Assembly (NCBI GenBank): GCA_027864655.1
Contig: JAQAZG010000015.1
Span: 1 to 64,000 of the forward strand
Reading direction: 5' to 3'
DNA length: 64,000 nucleotides
Source of the DNA: Oleispirillum naphthae
GTDB taxonomy: Bacteria; Pseudomonadota; Alphaproteobacteria; Rhodospirillales; Rhodospirillaceae
The notes beneath the pieces are model-generated. The model was not told the origin of the DNA, did no database searches, and saw only the letters and a program-made list of their open reading frames with translations. The position numbers and the translations under genes were made by a program. Shown piece after piece: positions 43,869-52,571 of the stretch (position 1 is its first letter; each line of letters opens with the position of its first letter).

Positions 43869-45515
43869 ATGACGACAGGCGACACCATTTTCCGCTGTTC
43901 CGCACTGGTCATTCTCTCGGTCATGCTGACCGGCTGCCAAACGGCCTCGCAGTTTCGTCCCACCTACACGGCCTCGACGTTCACACCATATTCGCCACCC
44001 GCCCCGGCAGGTGCTTGCAAGAACGTGAACTTCGTCAAATGCAAGGCGGAAGATGTGGAGGATTGCGAACGGCGCGCTGCCAATGGCGACACCGACGCCA
44101 TGGTTCAACTGGGGAATCTCTACAAGACCGATTTCACCGGCTGCACCAAATACCGAGACGGGCAGAAGGCCGCCGATATCCTTCGCAAGGCCAGCGACCA
44201 GGGCAATCAAGAGGCTCTCCGCCAGCTACGCCAGCTTTATTCGTTTGGCCAAGCCGTTCCCAAGAATGCGCGCCTCGCCTCTTCCTACCTGAAAGAAGGA
44301 ACGGAAAAAGGCTACGACTGGGCTCTCGCGGCCAACATCTACGAGAAGGATAAGGCTGGCGACCCAACTGCGGTCAATGATCTGCGCACATCTGCGATCA
44401 GCGGAAATTGCCACAGCCAGATATCTCTGGCCCAGTTCTACAGAACAGGCATCATCGCCACCGCCAACTCCCCAGCACTTCTTATCTCGTCCGAGAAAAA
44501 GCCATATCCGGTCGCGCAGAACATGACGAAAGCCTACTTCTGGTCGTTGGTTTCCGTTTCGTCAACCGCGACCATTCCCAAGAAGAAATACTGGGACATT
44601 TTTGGCATTTCGGAAGCGACCTGTCCCATCGACCACGCACCAAGCTGGTATAACGTGGAAAAGCAGCTTGGACCCGATCTGGTGGCCAAAGCGCAGGATG
44701 CCGCCGTCACCTGGAAAATGGGATCGCCCGAGCCAGACCTCCCGGCACCAAAGGGGCAGGATCGGAAGAAGTCTAACCCGCCACGAATCGCGGCTCCAGC
44801 CCTACCCGCTCCCGAGCCGCAGCTTCCGAAGCCGCAAGCTAAAATCGCTTCACCAAGCCTGAGCGACCTCGGTCTGCCCGCTGAACTACCCAAGGCCACC
44901 ACTTGGTCCTGGACACCCGTATCCTTGCCACAGACATCTGCTGGTGGTGGCACCAGATTGGAGGGGGCCGCCGTCTTCGAAAAGGTAAACAAGTCCGTTT
45001 GGCGCGTCATTGCCGCTCGGTCCCTGAGCGATCTGCGTAACGGCGGCAACGTGGTCCAGGGATCGGCAGTGGCCGTCACCAAGGACACCCTGCTCACCAA
45101 CTGCCATGTCGCCTCGGGGATGAATGTGATCGTGGTGAAACACGGCGACGCCTTTGAAGAGGCAAGGGTTGTCTCGGGCAGCCAAAAGCGCGATCAATGT
45201 GTCCTGAAGATCGGCAAGCAAATGCTGGAGCCGGTCAGCGGCGTTCGCAGCTACGACAGCCTGAAGGTTGGCGAGAAGGTCTACACGGTTGGCTCGCCCA
45301 GCGGCTTGGAAAACACCTTGGGCGAAGGCATCGTCTCCGGCCTGCGCAAGAAGGATGGCCAGCACCTCGTTCAGACGTCAGCGCCGATCTCCCCAGGCTC
45401 ATCCGGCGGCGGCCTGTTCGACACCTCGGGCAACGCCATCGGCATCACCACGTTCCTGCTCCGGGATGCCCAAGCACTGAATTTTGCTATCGCCGTGGAG
45501 GAATTCGGCAAGTGA
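43869..45515 (+). CDS. Lipoprotein with Sel1-like repeats and a trypsin-like serine protease domain
   Basis: 548 residues. A lipoprotein signal (SALVILSVMLTGC, lipid Cys23) is followed by Sel1/TPR-like helices at about 60-200 (AANGDTDAMVQLGNLYKTDF, QGNQEALRQLRQLYSFGQAV), a Pro/Lys-rich linker (~285-340), and a C-terminal S1-type protease with TNCHVA (His413), RDQCVL (Asp442) and PGSSGGG (Ser512), so the triad is complete. Composition is lower in GC than the neighbours. Its stop overlaps the GTG of an AbiTii-like gene by four bases, which implies coupled production. The ribosome site is weak. It could be a periplasmic stress protease or part of a defence module; the coupling favours a joint role. 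Confidence 0.85.
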   Translation: MTTGDTIFRCSALVILSVMLTGCQTASQFRPTYTASTFTPYSPPAPAGACKNVNFVKCKAEDVEDCERRAANGDTDAMVQLGNLYKTDFTGCTKYRDGQKAADILRKASDQGNQEALRQLRQLYSFGQAVPKNARLASSYLKEGTEKGYDWALAANIYEKDKAGDPTAVNDLRTSAISGNCHSQISLAQFYRTGIIATANSPALLISSEKKPYPVAQNMTKAYFWSLVSVSSTATIPKKKYWDIFGISEATCPIDHAPSWYNVEKQLGPDLVAKAQDAAVTWKMGSPEPDLPAPKGQDRKKSNPPRIAAPALPAPEPQLPKPQAKIASPSLSDLGLPAELPKATTWSWTPVSLPQTSAGGGTRLEGAAVFEKVNKSVWRVIAARSLSDLRNGGNVVQGSAVAVTKDTLLTNCHVASGMNVIVVKHGDAFEEARVVSGSQKRDQCVLKIGKQMLEPVSGVRSYDSLKVGEKVYTVGSPSGLENTLGEGIVSGLRKKDGQHLVQTSAPISPGSSGGGLFDTSGNAIGITTFLLRDAQALNFAIAVEEFGK

Positions 45516-46411
45516 CCACCCCGATCGTGATCCAGCTTCAATCCGATGTTTTGGACCCGAAAACCAGCATCGCGGATCTCCTCCGCAAGGTCAAACTCGT
45601 CGCCGTGAAGCTCAACCTGAACGAAGTCTTGGAATGGGTTGAGCGTGAGTTGAACGGCTACCCGGATGACGCCACCCTTCCCGACTACAGGGAATTGACC
45701 GGACAGGTAAAATTCTTCAACCCGTACCACGGCTGGCGTCCTGTTATCTGCGAAGACAACAAGATGGAAGAAATAATTTCGAGATGCCCTGTTTACCAGA
45801 CAATCGCTTCCATTGAAGAGGTGCTGGCTCGCAGCACAGAAACCAATTACCTCGTTTGCCCATTCCCTGGACAGAAGCAAGCCATCTTATCCAAGATGAT
45901 GGGATTTCGGACTGAATTCCAAGCCCATGTCAGTCCGGCAGCATTCTTTAGCATCCTAGACAGCGTTCGGAATCGTGTCCTGGACTGGGCCATCTCCCTG
46001 GAGAAAGCTGGGATTCTGGGCGACGGCCTGACATTCACACCGAAGGAAAAGGAGGCGGCGAAGGTCATGACCACCGGGAATGTCTATCACATTCAGGGAA
46101 ATGTCGGCGTCTTGGGCGACGTGGCTCACTCCACGGTCACCAACACCCAGTCGGCCACCTATAGCGCCGACCAACTCGATTCCCTGCGCAACGCGATTGA
46201 GCAAATCAGCGCGGCGGTCGATCAGATTGAGGCAGACCTCAAGGAGCCGGTCACGGCTGCCATCGGTGAAATCCAAGAGGAACTGAAAGAAGCGCAGCCG
46301 AACTCCGGCAAGCTACGAACGGCGATTGCCTCTATCCGCGCGACCTGCGAAGGGGCCGCCGGAAACCTGACCGCCTCCGGCATTCTAGGGCTGCTTGCAG
46401 CTTTCCAATGA
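45512..46411 (+). CDS. AbiTii-like domain protein coupled to the protease
   Basis: 299 residues from GTG 45512. The N-terminal ~75 residues match the AbiTii-type domain as I know it: SIADLLRKVKLVAVKLNLNE, WVERELNGYPDDATLPDYRE, NPYHGWRPVICED. The middle has LEKAGILGDGLTFTPKEKEA; then comes the beta-rich YHIQGNVGVLGDVAHSTVTN motif that often follows this domain, and a helical, coiled-coil-like C-terminus (QLDSLRNAIEQISAAVDQIE). The domain name refers to abortive-infection loci; biochemical function is unknown. No signal peptide, so it is cytosolic, unlike its lipoprotein partner. GTGA overlap couples it to the protease gene. Confidence 0.75.
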   Translation: MTTPIVIQLQSDVLDPKTSIADLLRKVKLVAVKLNLNEVLEWVERELNGYPDDATLPDYRELTGQVKFFNPYHGWRPVICEDNKMEEIISRCPVYQTIASIEEVLARSTETNYLVCPFPGQKQAILSKMMGFRTEFQAHVSPAAFFSILDSVRNRVLDWAISLEKAGILGDGLTFTPKEKEAAKVMTTGNVYHIQGNVGVLGDVAHSTVTNTQSATYSADQLDSLRNAIEQISAAVDQIEADLKEPVTAAIGEIQEELKEAQPNSGKLRTAIASIRATCEGAAGNLTASGILGLLAAFQ

Positions 46412-46418
46412 GCCAGCA

Positions 46419-46580
46419 TTGCGTAATCAATACGCTGGAGACATTTCGGACCTGCTGAAATGCGCGCTGCAGCTAGAACTTGCCACCGATGGCCGCTCGC
46501 TCGGTTTGGCTTGGTACTACAATGCAGACCATGACGGTCGCGCGGATGGCCACCATGTCGAATATCTCGGATTACGGTGA
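46419..46580 (+). pseudogene. N-terminal remnant of a YAGDIGD-type hypothetical gene
   Basis: The frame from TTG 46419 reads RNQYAGDISDLLKCALQLEL, GRSLGLAWYYNADHDGRADG, HHVEYLG, then stops. It resembles the first ~55 residues of a longer family that begins with YAGDIGDFxKYxLLR and GVAWYLxPDExxxxDGxH. Only this start is left, before a repeat copy 86 bases on. Most likely a truncated gene at the edge of the accessory block. Recognition is from memory of the pattern only. Confidence 0.45.
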
Positions 46581-46665
46581 CGCGACGCTGCACTTAACTG
46601 CGATGTCCGTTTTCAGGCGTGGCTGCGTTATCCCCACACGGCCAACATGGGCACTTAGCGGACGG

Positions 46666-46790
46666 TTCTGGTTTTTGCGCGCAGCGCCATAAGCCCATGC
46701 GGTCGCCGCAAAGGTATTGCCTGCCGCTTGCGCGGCGAAAAACAAGTTATGGGGAGCGCGAGGGGTCCGCGACCCCTCGTAACGTTTTGG
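46666..46790. repeat. Mosaic palindromic repeat, copy 8
   Basis: GTTTTTGCGCGCAGCGCCAT, GCCGCTTGCGCGGCGAAAAA, CAAGTTATGGGG and the end hairpin GAGGGGTCCGCGACCCCTCG followed by AACGTTTTGG. Orientation is opposite to copies 1, 6 and 11. It ends two bases before the cytochrome c stop codon and closes the accessory block. Confidence 0.85.
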
Positions 46791-46792
46791 CC

Positions 46793-47311
46793 TTACGGCG
46801 CTGGGAAAGGCGGTGGGGATTTGGTCAGGGAGGCGAGGTAGGCGATCACCGCGGCGCGGTCTTTCGCTTTCGGCAGGCCGGCGAAGGTCATTTTGGTGCC
46901 GGGGGCGAAGGCCGAAGGCTTGGTGAGGAAGGTATCGAGGTCCTGATAGGTCCAGGTGCCCGAGAGCTTGGCGAACGCGGCGGAGTAGACGAAGCCGGAT
47001 TTTTTGCCTTTTTGCGCGCCCACGGTTTCGGTGAGGTTGGGGCCGATCTTGTGCGGCGCGCCGGGGTCGAAGACGTGGCAGGAGAGGCACTTCTTGGCGA
47101 CCTTCTTGCCGTCCTCGGGGGTGGCCGCGGCGAGGAGTTCGCCCAGGCTCGCCACCTTGACCGGGCCGGTGTCCTTTTCCGCCAGGCCGACCGGGCCGAC
47201 CGCATCCCTGGCGCCGACGCGGATCAGAAGATCGCCATAGAGGTTCACCCCCACGATCACGACAAGCGCCACGATCAGCCCTGCCGCGCTTTTGACTATG
47301 GTCCTCAACAT
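46793..47311 (-). CDS. Membrane-anchored class I cytochrome c
   Basis: Monohaem cytochrome c tethered to the inner membrane, an electron carrier between bc1 and oxidases in the CycM/c552 style. 172 residues from ATG 47311: a helix ([20 protein letters not shown]), haem site KKCLSCHVF (Cys75-Cys78-His79), [16 protein letters not shown] and the Met141 ligand in GTKMTFAGL, closing with VIAYLASL. A more upstream ATG (47359) lacks a ribosome site. It is divergent from kdsB with about 155 bases between them. It could feed the cbb3 oxidase encoded at 16-24 kb. Confidence 0.92.
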   Translation of the reverse strand: MLRTIVKSAAGLIVALVVIVGVNLYGDLLIRVGARDAVGPVGLAEKDTGPVKVASLGELLAAATPEDGKKVAKKCLSCHVFDPGAPHKIGPNLTETVGAQKGKKSGFVYSAAFAKLSGTWTYQDLDTFLTKPSAFAPGTKMTFAGLPKAKDRAAVIAYLASLTKSPPPFPAP

Positions 47312-47466
47312 GGATATCCGCCCGCCCCGGTTCTTCCGTGGATGATCGCTCTGAGACATGGGCAGTCTACCGGAAAAATCCAGTATGGAGAAAGCGCTCT
47401 CCGTTTGCCCGGGCCGGAAGGCGGGGCTACAGTGCGGGTCCGGTTCCACTCCAGGGAAGTCCATCG

Positions 47467-48237
47467 ATGTCCGCCGCACACCCCGCCGCCGCGCTCGACC
47501 CGATCGTCTTGATCCCCGCGCGCATGGCCTCCGAGCGCCTGCCCGGCAAACCGCTGGCCGACATTCTCGGCAAGCCGATGATCGTGCGGGTGTGGGAGCG
47601 CGCCATGGCGGCGAACCTCGGCCCGGTGGTGGTGGCCGCGGCGGAGCCCGAGATCGTGGCGGCGGTGGAGGCTGCGGGGGGCGCCGCGGTGCTCACCCGG
47701 CCGGACCATCCCTCCGGCTCCGACCGCATCTTCGAGGCGCTTTCCATCATCGACCCGCAGCGCCGCCACGGCGCGGTGATCAACGTCCAGGGCGACCTGC
47801 CGACCATCGACCCGGCGTTGATCGCCGCGGCGGTGAAGCCGCTTTCCCGCGGCTACGACATCGCCACCCTGGTGGCGGAGATCTCCCGCGAGGCGGAAAA
47901 GACCGACCCCAACGTGGTCAAGGCGGCAGTGGGCTTCGACCCCGCGGACGCCGACCCCTGGCCGGTGGCCCGCGCGCTCTATTTCAGCCGCGCCACCGTG
48001 CCCGCCAACGCCGGGCCGCTCTATCACCACATCGGGCTTTACGCCTATCGCCGCGAGGCGCTGGAAAAGTTCGTCTCGTGGCCGCCCGGCCTCCTGGAAA
48101 AACGGGAGAAGCTGGAACAGCTGCGCGCCCTGGAACACGGCCTTTCCTTCGCCGCGGTGCGCGTTGACACGGTGCCGCTCGGCGTCGATACTGCCGCCGA
48201 TCTCAACCGCGCGCGGGATATCCTGGCGGGACTCTAA
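47467..48237 (+). CDS. kdsB: 3-deoxy-manno-octulosonate cytidylyltransferase
   Basis: Activates Kdo with CTP for lipopolysaccharide core synthesis, so the cell envelope is Gram-negative. 256 residues. Motifs: [105 protein letters not shown]. It is followed 32 bases later by pheA on the same strand. Confidence 0.97.
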   Translation: MSAAHPAAALDPIVLIPARMASERLPGKPLADILGKPMIVRVWERAMAANLGPVVVAAAEPEIVAAVEAAGGAAVLTRPDHPSGSDRIFEALSIIDPQRRHGAVINVQGDLPTIDPALIAAAVKPLSRGYDIATLVAEISREAEKTDPNVVKAAVGFDPADADPWPVARALYFSRATVPANAGPLYHHIGLYAYRREALEKFVSWPPGLLEKREKLEQLRALEHGLSFAAVRVDTVPLGVDTAADLNRARDILAGL

Positions 48238-48269
48238 GCCGCCGCGCGCCCCAGCAGGAAGCAGACCGC

Positions 48270-49151
48270 ATGTACGAAGCGATCGCGGAAAAATATCAGG
48301 GCGGCAGGATCGCCTTCCAGGGCCAGCCCGGCTCGTATTCCCAGATCGCCTGTGCGGAAGTGTTTCCGGGCATGGACACCCTGCCCTGCACCGCCTTCGA
48401 GGACGCCTTTTCCGCGGTCAAGGACGGCAGCGCCGCGTTGGCGATGATCCCGATCGACAACTCGGTCGCCGGGCGCGTCGCCGACGTGCACCACCTGCTG
48501 CCCAATTCCGGCCTCTACATCGTCGGCGAGCACTACGAGGAAATCCACCACCAACTGCTCGCCGCGCCCGGCGCGACGCTCAAGACCATCCGCCGCGTGC
48601 GCAGCCACGTGCACGCGCTGTCGCAATGCCGCAAGCTGATCCGCCGCCTCAAGCTCACCCCGATGGTCACCGCCGACACCGCGGGCGGCGCCGCCGAGGT
48701 GGCGAAGCTCAACGACCCGGCGGAGGCCGCGCTCGCCTCCAGCCTTTCGGCGGAGATCCACGGCCTCACCCCGCTGATGACCAACGTCGAGGACGCCGCC
48801 ACCAACACCACCCGCTTCCTCATCATGGCGCGCGAGCCGATGCCGGTGCCGCCGAACAACGGCATGACCGTCACCAGCTTCGTCTTCCGCGTGCGCAACG
48901 TCCCCGCCGCGCTCTACAAGGCGCTCGGCGGCTTCGCCACCAACGGCGTCAACATCACCAAGCTGGAAAGCTACCTGGTGGACGGCAGCTTCGTCGCCGC
49001 GCAGTTCTTCGCCGAAATCGAAGGCCACCCGGACAACCGCCTGGTCGGCCTCGCCTTCGACGAGTTGCAGTTCTTCACCGAAAAACTGCGCATCCTCGGC
49101 ACCTACGCCGCGCCGCCCTACCGCTACGACGAACGCAAGCGCTCGCTGTAA
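48270..49151 (+). CDS. pheA: Prephenate dehydratase
   Basis: Converts prephenate to phenylpyruvate in phenylalanine synthesis. 293 residues: a catalytic domain with IAFQGQPGSYSQIACAEVF, MIPIDNSVAGRV and the conserved Thr-Arg-Phe in NTTRFLIM, and a C-terminal ACT regulatory domain (TSFVFRVRNVPAALYKALGG, GVNITKLESYLVDGS). No chorismate mutase domain is fused. The ACT domain predicts feedback control by phenylalanine. It forms a pair with kdsB; a repeat copy starts at its stop codon. Confidence 0.96.
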   Translation: MYEAIAEKYQGGRIAFQGQPGSYSQIACAEVFPGMDTLPCTAFEDAFSAVKDGSAALAMIPIDNSVAGRVADVHHLLPNSGLYIVGEHYEEIHHQLLAAPGATLKTIRRVRSHVHALSQCRKLIRRLKLTPMVTADTAGGAAEVAKLNDPAEAALASSLSAEIHGLTPLMTNVEDAATNTTRFLIMAREPMPVPPNNGMTVTSFVFRVRNVPAALYKALGGFATNGVNITKLESYLVDGSFVAAQFFAEIEGHPDNRLVGLAFDELQFFTEKLRILGTYAAPPYRYDERKRSL

Positions 49152-49352
49152 AACCAGGCCGGGCTCCGCCCGGACCCGCAAGGGGCCGGGAGGCCCCTTG
49201 ACCCCATGACCTTTTTACGCCGCGTTAGCGGCCATCAACCGTCACGCCGCGTGATGGCTTTACGGCGCTACGCGCAAAAACAAAACCTTATGGGATCAAA
49301 GGGGCCGCGCCCCTTTGCGGGGTCCGGGGGCGGCGCCCCCGGCCTGGGTTTT
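49149..49352. repeat. Mosaic palindromic repeat, copy 9
   Basis: Full copy starting at the pheA stop: AAAACCAGGCCGGGCTCCGC, AAGGGGCCGGGAGGCCCCTT, CCCATGACC, CGCCGCGTTAGCGGC, CCGTCACGCCGCGTGATGGC, TACGGCGCTACGCGCAAAAA, AAAGGGGCCGCGCCCCTTT and GGGGGCGGCGCCCCC, ending GGCCTGGGTTTTAC. Both ends carry E/F-type hairpins. It ends just upstream of the SRP RNA gene. Confidence 0.88.
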
Positions 49353-49400
49353 ACCCGGGATTTGCCGCTTGCGTCGGGGGGCAAAACCGCCGATATATGG

Positions 49401-49500
49401 GGGCGGAGGCTGGTGGCGGGCAGGCCCGTCGCCAACCCGGTCAGGTCCGGAAGGAAGCAGCCGTAACGATTTCCGGTCTGGGTCGCTGCCAGTCTCTCCC
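49401..49500 (+). ncRNA. ffs: Signal recognition particle RNA (4.5S type)
   Basis: The small bacterial SRP RNA, partner of Ffh in co-translational targeting. The universally conserved core GGTCAGGTCCGGAAGGAAGC begins at 49439 and continues with AGCC. The ends pair: GGGCGGAGGCTGG (49401-49413) with CCAGTCTCTCCC (49489-49500), giving a single long hairpin of about 100 nt. A possible promoter is TTGCGT (49369-49374), 17 bases, GATATA (49392-49397). It lies 46 bases before dnaX, a common arrangement. Confidence 0.95.
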
Positions 49501-49546
49501 TTGATGCTTCTCTTCCGCCGGGCACGGCGATCTGACGGGGCCTGGC

Positions 49547-51307
49547 TTGAGCGACATTCCCACACACGTTGAAACCGCGCTCCCGGCCGAGACCAAGGCC
49601 GAGCCCTATCGCGTGCTCGCCCGCAAGTACCGCCCCACCCGTTTCGAGGACCTGATCGGCCAGGCCGCCCTGGTCCGCACCCTGCGCAACGCCATCGCCT
49701 CGGGGCGGCTGGCTTCCGCCTACATTCTCACCGGGGTGCGCGGCATCGGCAAGACCACCACGGCGCGGATCATCGCGCGCGCCTTCACCTGCACCGGGGC
49801 CGACGGCACGCTGACCCAGCCCACGGCGGAGCCCTGCGGGGTGTGCCCCAACTGCCGCGCCATCGCCGAGGACCGGCATGTGGACGTGCTGGAGATGGAC
49901 GCCGCCTCGCGCACCGGGGTGAACGACATCCGCGAGATTCTGGAGGGCGTGCGCTACCGCCCGACCATGGCGCGGGCGAAGATCTACATCATCGACGAAG
50001 TGCACATGCTCTCCACCGCCGCCTTCAACGCGCTGTTGAAGACCCTGGAGGAGCCGCCGGAGCACGTGAAGTTCATCTTCGCCACCACCGAGATCCGCAA
50101 GGTGCCGGTGACCGTGCTGTCGCGCTGCCAGCGCTTCGACCTGCGCCGGGTGGATGCGGAGGAGCTTTCCGCCCACTTCGCCGGGCTCGCCGCCAAGGAG
50201 GGCGCGTCCCTGGAGGACGAGGCGCTGAAGCTGATCGCCCGCGCCGCCGACGGCTCGGTGCGCGACGGTCTTTCCCTGCTCGACCAGGCGATCGCCCACG
50301 GCCACGGCACGGTGACCGCCGACCAGGTGCGCGACATGCTGGGCCTGGCCGACCGCGGGCTGATCTTCGACCTGTTCGAGGCGGCGATGAGCGGCCGCGC
50401 CGCCGAGGCGCTGGACCTGCTGGCGCGGCAATACGCCATGGGCGCGGACCCGGCGACCATCGTCACCGACCTCTTGGAACTCGCCCACTGGCTGACCCGG
50501 GTGCGCATCGTGCCCGCCTCCGCCGACGACCCGACGATGCCGGAGGCCGAGCGCGTGCGCGGCAAGGCGATGGCCGAGCGCCTCTCCATGGCGGTGCTCA
50601 CCCGCACCTGGCAGATTCTGCTGAAGGGGCTGGACGAGGTGCGGCTTGCGCCCGCGCCGCTCTCCGCCGCCGAGATGGTGCTGATCCGCCTGATCTACGC
50701 CCAGGACCTGCCCACCCCCGGCGAGGCGCTGAAGGCGCTCGCCTCCGGCCGCAGCGTCCCCGCGGGCGGCGGTGCGCCCGCCCCCGGCGGCGCGCCTTCC
50801 GGCGGGGCGCGCATGGCGGTGGGCGAGACCGCGGTCTTTTCATCCGCGCCGCCCGCACCCGTGCCGCAGGCCGAACCCACCGCAAGCGCGGTGATCCTGC
50901 CCGCCAGCTTTCCCGCCCTCGTCGCCTTCCTCTCCGAGCAGAATGAAGCCCGGATGGCGATGCACCTGCACCAGGACGTGCACCTGATCTCCTACGAGCC
51001 GGGCAAGCTGATCTTCCGCCCCCTGCCGAACCTGGAGCGCGACTTCCCGCACCGCCTCGCCCAGCGCCTGGAGGCGCTCACCCAGCGCCGCTGGGCCGTG
51101 GCGCCCTCCGCCGACGAGGAGGGGGAACCCACCCTCCGCCGGCAGGAGGAGGAAACGGAACGCCGCCGCGAGGCGGACGCCGCCAAGCACCCGCTGATCC
51201 GCGCGGTGGTCGAAACCTTCCCCGGCACCACCATCACCCGGGTGCGCATGCGCGAAGCCGCAGATGACGCCCCGGACGCCGCCGACTATGGAGACCCGGA
51301 AGAATGA
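49547..51307 (+). CDS. dnaX: DNA polymerase III subunits gamma and tau
   Basis: Clamp-loader ATPase of the replicative polymerase. 586 residues from a TTG at 49547; no ATG/GTG lies before the conserved YRVLARKYRPTRFEDLIGQ. Walker A GVRGIGKTT (63-71), zinc-binding Cys in CGVCPNC, Walker B YIIDEVHMLS, and sensor ARTGVNDI / VLSRCQRFD are intact. The C-terminal part has a Gly/Pro/Ala linker then a tau-like domain (FPALVAFLSEQNEARMAMHL). No A-rich slippery site for a gamma frameshift was seen. It overlaps ybaB by four bases. Confidence 0.95.
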   Translation: MSDIPTHVETALPAETKAEPYRVLARKYRPTRFEDLIGQAALVRTLRNAIASGRLASAYILTGVRGIGKTTTARIIARAFTCTGADGTLTQPTAEPCGVCPNCRAIAEDRHVDVLEMDAASRTGVNDIREILEGVRYRPTMARAKIYIIDEVHMLSTAAFNALLKTLEEPPEHVKFIFATTEIRKVPVTVLSRCQRFDLRRVDAEELSAHFAGLAAKEGASLEDEALKLIARAADGSVRDGLSLLDQAIAHGHGTVTADQVRDMLGLADRGLIFDLFEAAMSGRAAEALDLLARQYAMGADPATIVTDLLELAHWLTRVRIVPASADDPTMPEAERVRGKAMAERLSMAVLTRTWQILLKGLDEVRLAPAPLSAAEMVLIRLIYAQDLPTPGEALKALASGRSVPAGGGAPAPGGAPSGGARMAVGETAVFSSAPPAPVPQAEPTASAVILPASFPALVAFLSEQNEARMAMHLHQDVHLISYEPGKLIFRPLPNLERDFPHRLAQRLEALTQRRWAVAPSADEEGEPTLRRQEEETERRREADAAKHPLIRAVVETFPGTTITRVRMREAADDAPDAADYGDPEE

Positions 51308-51627
51308 AGAACCTCGGCAGCCTGATGAAACAGGCGCAGCAGATGCAAACCCGCATGACCGAAATGCAGCAGAAACTCGCGGAGGCCGAGTTCACCGGCA
51401 GCGCCGCGGGCGGCATGGTCACGGTCACGATGAACGGCAAGACCGAACTCAAGGGCATCAAGATCGACCCCTCGCTGGTCAACCCCGACGAGGCGGAAAT
51501 CCTCGAAGACCTGATCATCGCCGCGCACAACGACGCCAAGGCGAAGATCGAGGAAGCCACGGCGGAGCAGATGAAGGCGCTGACCGGCGGCCTCAAACTG
51601 CCGCCGGGGATGTCGCTGCCGTTCTGA
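51304..51627 (+). CDS. ybaB: Nucleoid-associated protein YbaB/EbfC
   Basis: Small DNA-binding dimer linked to nucleoid structure and to RecR/DnaX function. 107 residues: MKNLGSLMKQAQQMQTRMTE amphipathic helix, GSAAGGMVTVTMNGKTELKG, IKIDPSLVNPDEAEILEDLI and a final helix region ending LPPGMSLPF, all typical. The start lies inside the dnaX stop (ATGA). recR normally follows closely, but here a 180-bp repeat intervenes. Confidence 0.97.
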   Translation: MKNLGSLMKQAQQMQTRMTEMQQKLAEAEFTGSAAGGMVTVTMNGKTELKGIKIDPSLVNPDEAEILEDLIIAAHNDAKAKIEEATAEQMKALTGGLKLPPGMSLPF

Positions 51628-51631
51628 GGGA

Positions 51632-51813
51632 GAACAAGGCGGGGCTCCGCCCGGACCCGCTGGGGCCGTGGGCCCCAGACCCCATGACTGGTTTTTCGCC
51701 GCGTCGCGGCAAACAACACGCAGGTTGCAGCCGCCGCAGTCTTATGGCGCTGCGCGCAAAACCAAAAGTTTAGGGGAGATGCGGAGGGACCGAGTCCCTC
51801 CGCGAAGTTTTAT
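51632..51813. repeat. Mosaic palindromic repeat, copy 10 (ybaB/recR gap)
   Basis: Starts five bases after the ybaB stop: AACAAGGCGGGGCTCCGCCC, TGGGGCCGTGGGCCCCA, GGTTTTTCGCCGCGTCGCGG, GTCTTATGGCGCTGCGCGCA, then the end hairpin GGAGGGACCGAGTCCCTCCG and CGAAGTTTTATC. It splits the dnaX-ybaB-recR operon and abuts the recR leader. Confidence 0.88.
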
Positions 51814-51829
51814 CTTTTAGAGCATCCGC

Positions 51830-52426
51830 ATGAGCAGTCTGGAGATCGAGCGTCTGGTTGCGTTGCTGGCGAAGCTGCCCGGGTTGGGGCCGCGCTCCGC
51901 CCGGCGCGCGGTTTTGCACATTCTGCGCAAGCGCGAGGTCTTGGGCGACCCGCTGTTGCGCAGCCTGGACGAGGTGCTGACCGCGGTGCGGCCGTGTTCG
52001 GTATGCGGCAACTACGACACCTCCGACCCCTGCGAGATCTGCGCCGACCCGCGCCGCGACGATGCGGTGCTGTGCGTGGTGCCCGACGTGGCGGACATCT
52101 GGGCGCTGGAGCGCACCGCCGCCTTCCGCGGGCGCTACCACGTGCTCGGCGGCCTGCTCTCGCCGTTGGACGGCATCGGGCCGGAGGAACTGGACTTCCC
52201 GCGCCTCGCGAAGCGCATCCGCGGCGGCAGGGTCAAGGAGGTGATCCTGGCGCTGCCCGCCACCGTGGACGGCCAGACCACCGCGCATTACGCCGCCGAC
52301 CGCCTCGCCGGCCTCGGGGTGAGACTCACCGCCCCGGCGCACGGCCTGCCGGTGGGCGGCGAACTGGAATTCCTCGACGACGGCACCATCGCCGCCGCCC
52401 TGCGCGCGCGGCGCAGCGTCGAGTAG
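51830..52426 (+). CDS. recR: Recombination protein RecR
   Basis: Ring-forming DNA-repair protein that loads RecA with RecF and RecO. 198 residues: helix-hairpin-helix [17 protein letters not shown], a C4 zinc site (C56, C59, C68, C71 in [16 protein letters not shown]), Toprim domain [15 protein letters not shown] and [19 protein letters not shown]. The repeat immediately upstream leaves only a weak ribosome site (TAGAG). A clear terminator follows. Confidence 0.96.
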   Translation: MSSLEIERLVALLAKLPGLGPRSARRAVLHILRKREVLGDPLLRSLDEVLTAVRPCSVCGNYDTSDPCEICADPRRDDAVLCVVPDVADIWALERTAAFRGRYHVLGGLLSPLDGIGPEELDFPRLAKRIRGGRVKEVILALPATVDGQTTAHYAADRLAGLGVRLTAPAHGLPVGGELEFLDDGTIAAALRARRSVE

Positions 52427-52460
52427 GCTGGGCCGGAGCACCGGTAAGGGAGAACGCAAC

Positions 52461-52483
52461 AGGGCCGCCTAGCGGCCCTTTTT
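52461..52483 (+). terminator. Rho-independent terminator after recR
   Basis: AGGGCCGC-CTA-GCGGCCCT followed by TTTT; the stem may extend through flanking GCAAC/GTTGC. It lies 35 bases after the recR stop and ends the dnaX-ybaB-recR unit. Confidence 0.9.
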
Positions 52484-52571
52484 GTTGCAGTCGCAAAAAT
52501 TGTTCATGACCGTATGGACTCCCCAATTCAGGGCATTATCATGGGTACGCACTTCATACGGGGGAACGCCC

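Noticed and set aside
49401..49546. A dnaX start upstream within the SRP RNA region
   Set aside because: The conserved SRP RNA occupies 49401-49500 and no in-frame ATG or GTG with a ribosome site exists; the TTG at 49547 fits the protein family.
50740..50830. A programmed frameshift in dnaX making gamma
   Set aside because: The linker is Gly/Pro/Ala-rich with no A-run or slippery heptamer; the frame continues to a normal tau-like end.
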